Shown here one piece after another: positions 14,887 through 16,417 of a DNA stretch of 16,417 nucleotides. The stretch is from positions 1 through 16,417 of the forward strand of contig JAUVON010000027.1 of the NCBI GenBank assembly GCA_030599175.1, read 5' to 3'. Under the pieces are notes generated by a model. It saw only the letters and a program-made list of their open reading frames with translations. It had not been told where the DNA came from and made no database searches. Made by a program: the position numbers and the translations under genes. The stretch is from Desulfobulbaceae bacterium (GTDB lineage: Bacteria > Desulfobacterota > Desulfobulbia > Desulfobulbales > Desulfocapsaceae). The number at the start of each line of letters is the position of its first letter. Within the stretch, counting starts at the first letter, position 1.

Positions 14887-15132
14887 ATTTTTTGTCTCTG
14901 GTTTCCCGTCAAGCAACAACGTAACTTGCCTGCCCTGTTGATTTTTTGACAAGGTTGTTCCTTCATGCACATTGCGTTACTGTGCTTCTCCAGCCGCACC
15001 TTGCAGAAGATTGAGTTATCGTGAAATTTTCTCTTACCGTAAGTTATAGACCATTATCAATGTTAATCTTTAAATGAAGTCTTTTTTTTAACAATTAATA
15101 ATTCATCAATTCATCTCCTCCGAAGAAATTCC
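14887..15132. promoter_or_regulatory. Leader between the channel gene and the xsc promoter
   Basis: No gene is supported here. The half nearest xsc is AT-rich with a T-run (about 15082-15090). A promoter for the channel gene on the - strand is expected; no hexamer pair with good spacing is convincing. On that strand a 26-codon frame (ATG at 14966) ends with a TGA overlapping the channel gene's ATG (ATGA), but it lacks a ribosome binding site. Confidence 0.3.
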
Positions 15133-15162
15133 TTGACACAACCCTGATATGTGATGTATCAG
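15133..15162 (+). promoter_or_regulatory. xsc promoter with taurine-operator candidate
   Basis: TTGACA (15133-15138) is followed after 18 bases by TATCAG (15157-15162) as a poor -10 box. CTGATATGTGATGTATCAG (15144-15162) lies in the spacer and -10 region, with perfect 6 bp arms CTGATA and TATCAG around 7 bases. The weak -10 box built into a dyad suggests regulated transcription. The expected 5' leader of xsc is about 90 bases. Confidence 0.7.
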
Positions 15163-15260
15163 ACATCTGTAAGATTAATTTCTAAACTTCCCACTAGCGC
15201 AGGCAACATTCGCTGCAACAGACAGGGGTAATACAACATCCATATTATGGAGGCACTAAA

Positions 15261-16417
15261 ATGGCTGCAATGAAAATGACCACCGAAGAGGCATTTATTA
15301 AAGTTCTTCAGATGCACGGAATAGAGCACGCATTTGGTATTATCGGTTCTGCGATGATGCCCATTTCCGACTTATTCCCTAAAGCAGGTATTACTTTCTG
15401 GGATTGTGCACACGAAGGTAATGCAGGTATGATGTCCGATGGTTACACCCGTGTTTCCGGCAAGATGTCTATGATGGTTGCCCAGAACGGTCCGGGTATC
15501 ACCAACTTCGTTACTCCGGTAAAAACCGCCTACTGGAACCACACTCCACTCCTCCTCGTCACACCACAGGCTGCAAATGCAACAATCGGCCAGGGTGGTT
15601 TCCAGGAAGTAGAGCAGATGGCTGTATTCAAGGATATGGTTGCTTACCAGGAGGAAGTACGTGATCCCCGCCGCGTGGCTGAAGTTCTCAACCGCGTAAT
15701 CATGCAGGCCAAACGTGCTTCTGCTCCAGCGCAAATTAATGTTCCTCGCGATTTCTGGACCCAGGTCATTGAAATTGAATTACCTGCTATCGTAGAGTTC
15801 GAGCTCCCAGCCGGTGGTGAAGAAGCATTGGATCGCGCTTCAAAACTCCTGTCCGATGCAAAATTCCCGGTGATTCTAAATGGTGCCGGCGTTGTCATCG
15901 GTGGAGCTATTAAAAATTCTATGGAACTTGCCGAGCGTTTGGATGCACCGGTATGTTGTGGCTATCAGCACAACGATGCTTTCCCCGGCAGCCATCCTCT
16001 CTTTGCTGGTCCACTTGGCTACAATGGGTCAAAAGCAGGTATGGAAATGATTGCCCAGGCGGACGTTGTTCTGGCACTTGGTACCCGTTTGAACCCATTC
16101 TCCACCCTGCCAGGATACGGTATTGACTACTGGCCACAGGAAGCAGCCATTATTCAAGTTGACATCAACCCTGATCGTATCGGCCTCACCAAGAAAGTGA
16201 CTGTTGGCATCGTAGGTGACGCAAAGAAAGTTGCAAATGGTATTCTCGCCCGTCTCTCTGAGACTGCTGGTGATGCCAACCGTGAAGAGCGTAAGGCGAC
16301 GATCGTTAAGACAAAAGCTGACTGGGCCGAAGAACTGGCTACTTTGGTTCACGAAGACGATGATCCAGGTACAACCTGGAATGAGCGTGCCCGCGACCGT
16401 GAGCCACAGAAAATGTC
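15261..16417 (+). CDS. xsc: Sulfoacetaldehyde acetyltransferase, N-terminal two thirds
   Basis: Thiamine-diphosphate enzyme that cleaves sulfoacetaldehyde with phosphate to sulfite and acetyl phosphate, the C-S bond-breaking step of taurine dissimilation. About 385 residues are present of a usual ~580-600; the frame is open at the window edge, so the C-terminal pyrophosphate-binding domain (GDG...N motif) is outside. Visible features: MKMTTEEAFIKVLQMHGIEHAFGIIGSAMMPISDLFP at the start, nearly a fingerprint of Xsc; Glu52 in CAHEGNAG as the cofactor-activating Glu; AQNGPGITNFVTPVKTAYWNHTPLLLVTP (about 74-102); then the central domain with PVILNGAGVVIGGA and ALGTRLNPF. GGAGG (15249-15253) stands 7 bases before the ATG. 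It is divergent from the channel-tpa-ald block and shares its promoter element with tpa. Confidence 0.96.
   Translation, partial: MAAMKMTTEEAFIKVLQMHGIEHAFGIIGSAMMPISDLFPKAGITFWDCAHEGNAGMMSDGYTRVSGKMSMMVAQNGPGITNFVTPVKTAYWNHTPLLLVTPQAANATIGQGGFQEVEQMAVFKDMVAYQEEVRDPRRVAEVLNRVIMQAKRASAPAQINVPRDFWTQVIEIELPAIVEFELPAGGEEALDRASKLLSDAKFPVILNGAGVVIGGAIKNSMELAERLDAPVCCGYQHNDAFPGSHPLFAGPLGYNGSKAGMEMIAQADVVLALGTRLNPFSTLPGYGIDYWPQEAAIIQVDINPDRIGLTKKVTVGIVGDAKKVANGILARLSETAGDANREERKATIVKTKADWAEELATLVHEDDDPGTTWNERARDREPQKM

Noticed and set aside
14887..14966. 26-codon upstream frame on - overlapping the channel gene start with ATGA
   Set aside because: The overlap looks like translational coupling, but there is no ribosome binding site and the peptide has no leader-like composition.

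Overview
The window looks like a chromosomal segment of an anaerobic, sulfite-respiring or taurine-fermenting bacterium of the Desulfobacterota type (Desulfobulbales/Desulfocapsaceae-like). That placement is an inference from the taurine genes, the mixed base composition and the general look of the proteins. No rRNA or other marker gene is present to confirm it. No tRNA, rRNA or CRISPR array was seen.

Left part (1-5334), all on +: the C-terminal 60% of an RND efflux permease, a PIF1/RecD-like helicase, an EamA drug/metabolite exporter, and an AT-rich radical SAM gene. This part looks like ordinary accessory genome. A hairpin and a frameshifted remnant of an IS91-type (HUH) transposase follow (5335-5756).

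Middle part (5753-9863): a PuuR-like HTH-cupin repressor (-) and an acylating (methyl)malonate-semialdehyde dehydrogenase, mmsA (+), are divergent. The roughly 730 bp AT-rich intergenic region between them is full of dyad symmetries. Just behind mmsA, on the opposite strand, lies a decayed 5' fragment of acetate kinase (ackA). A second EamA transporter follows, ending at a strong bidirectional hairpin terminator.

Right part (9881-16417): a taurine dissimilation locus. On the - strand, in transcription order, are a TRIC-type channel gene, tpa (taurine:pyruvate aminotransferase), ald (alanine dehydrogenase) and a second MmsA-like acylating aldehyde dehydrogenase. Divergent on + is xsc (sulfoacetaldehyde acetyltransferase), cut by the window edge. 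Tpa moves the amino group of taurine to pyruvate, giving sulfoacetaldehyde and alanine. Ald regenerates pyruvate and releases ammonium and NADH. Xsc splits sulfoacetaldehyde with phosphate into sulfite and acetyl phosphate.

The most interesting observations are: (i) tpa and xsc, about 1 kb apart and divergent, have matching promoters (TTGACA, 18 bp spacer) that carry the same 19 bp operator-like element (15/19 identical), which points to a dedicated taurine-responsive regulator; (ii) an MmsA paralogue is built into the tpa-ald operon, which suggests a second aldehyde branch (malonate semialdehyde from beta-alanine, or oxidation of sulfoacetaldehyde); (iii) a broken ackA lies near a pathway whose product is acetyl phosphate.
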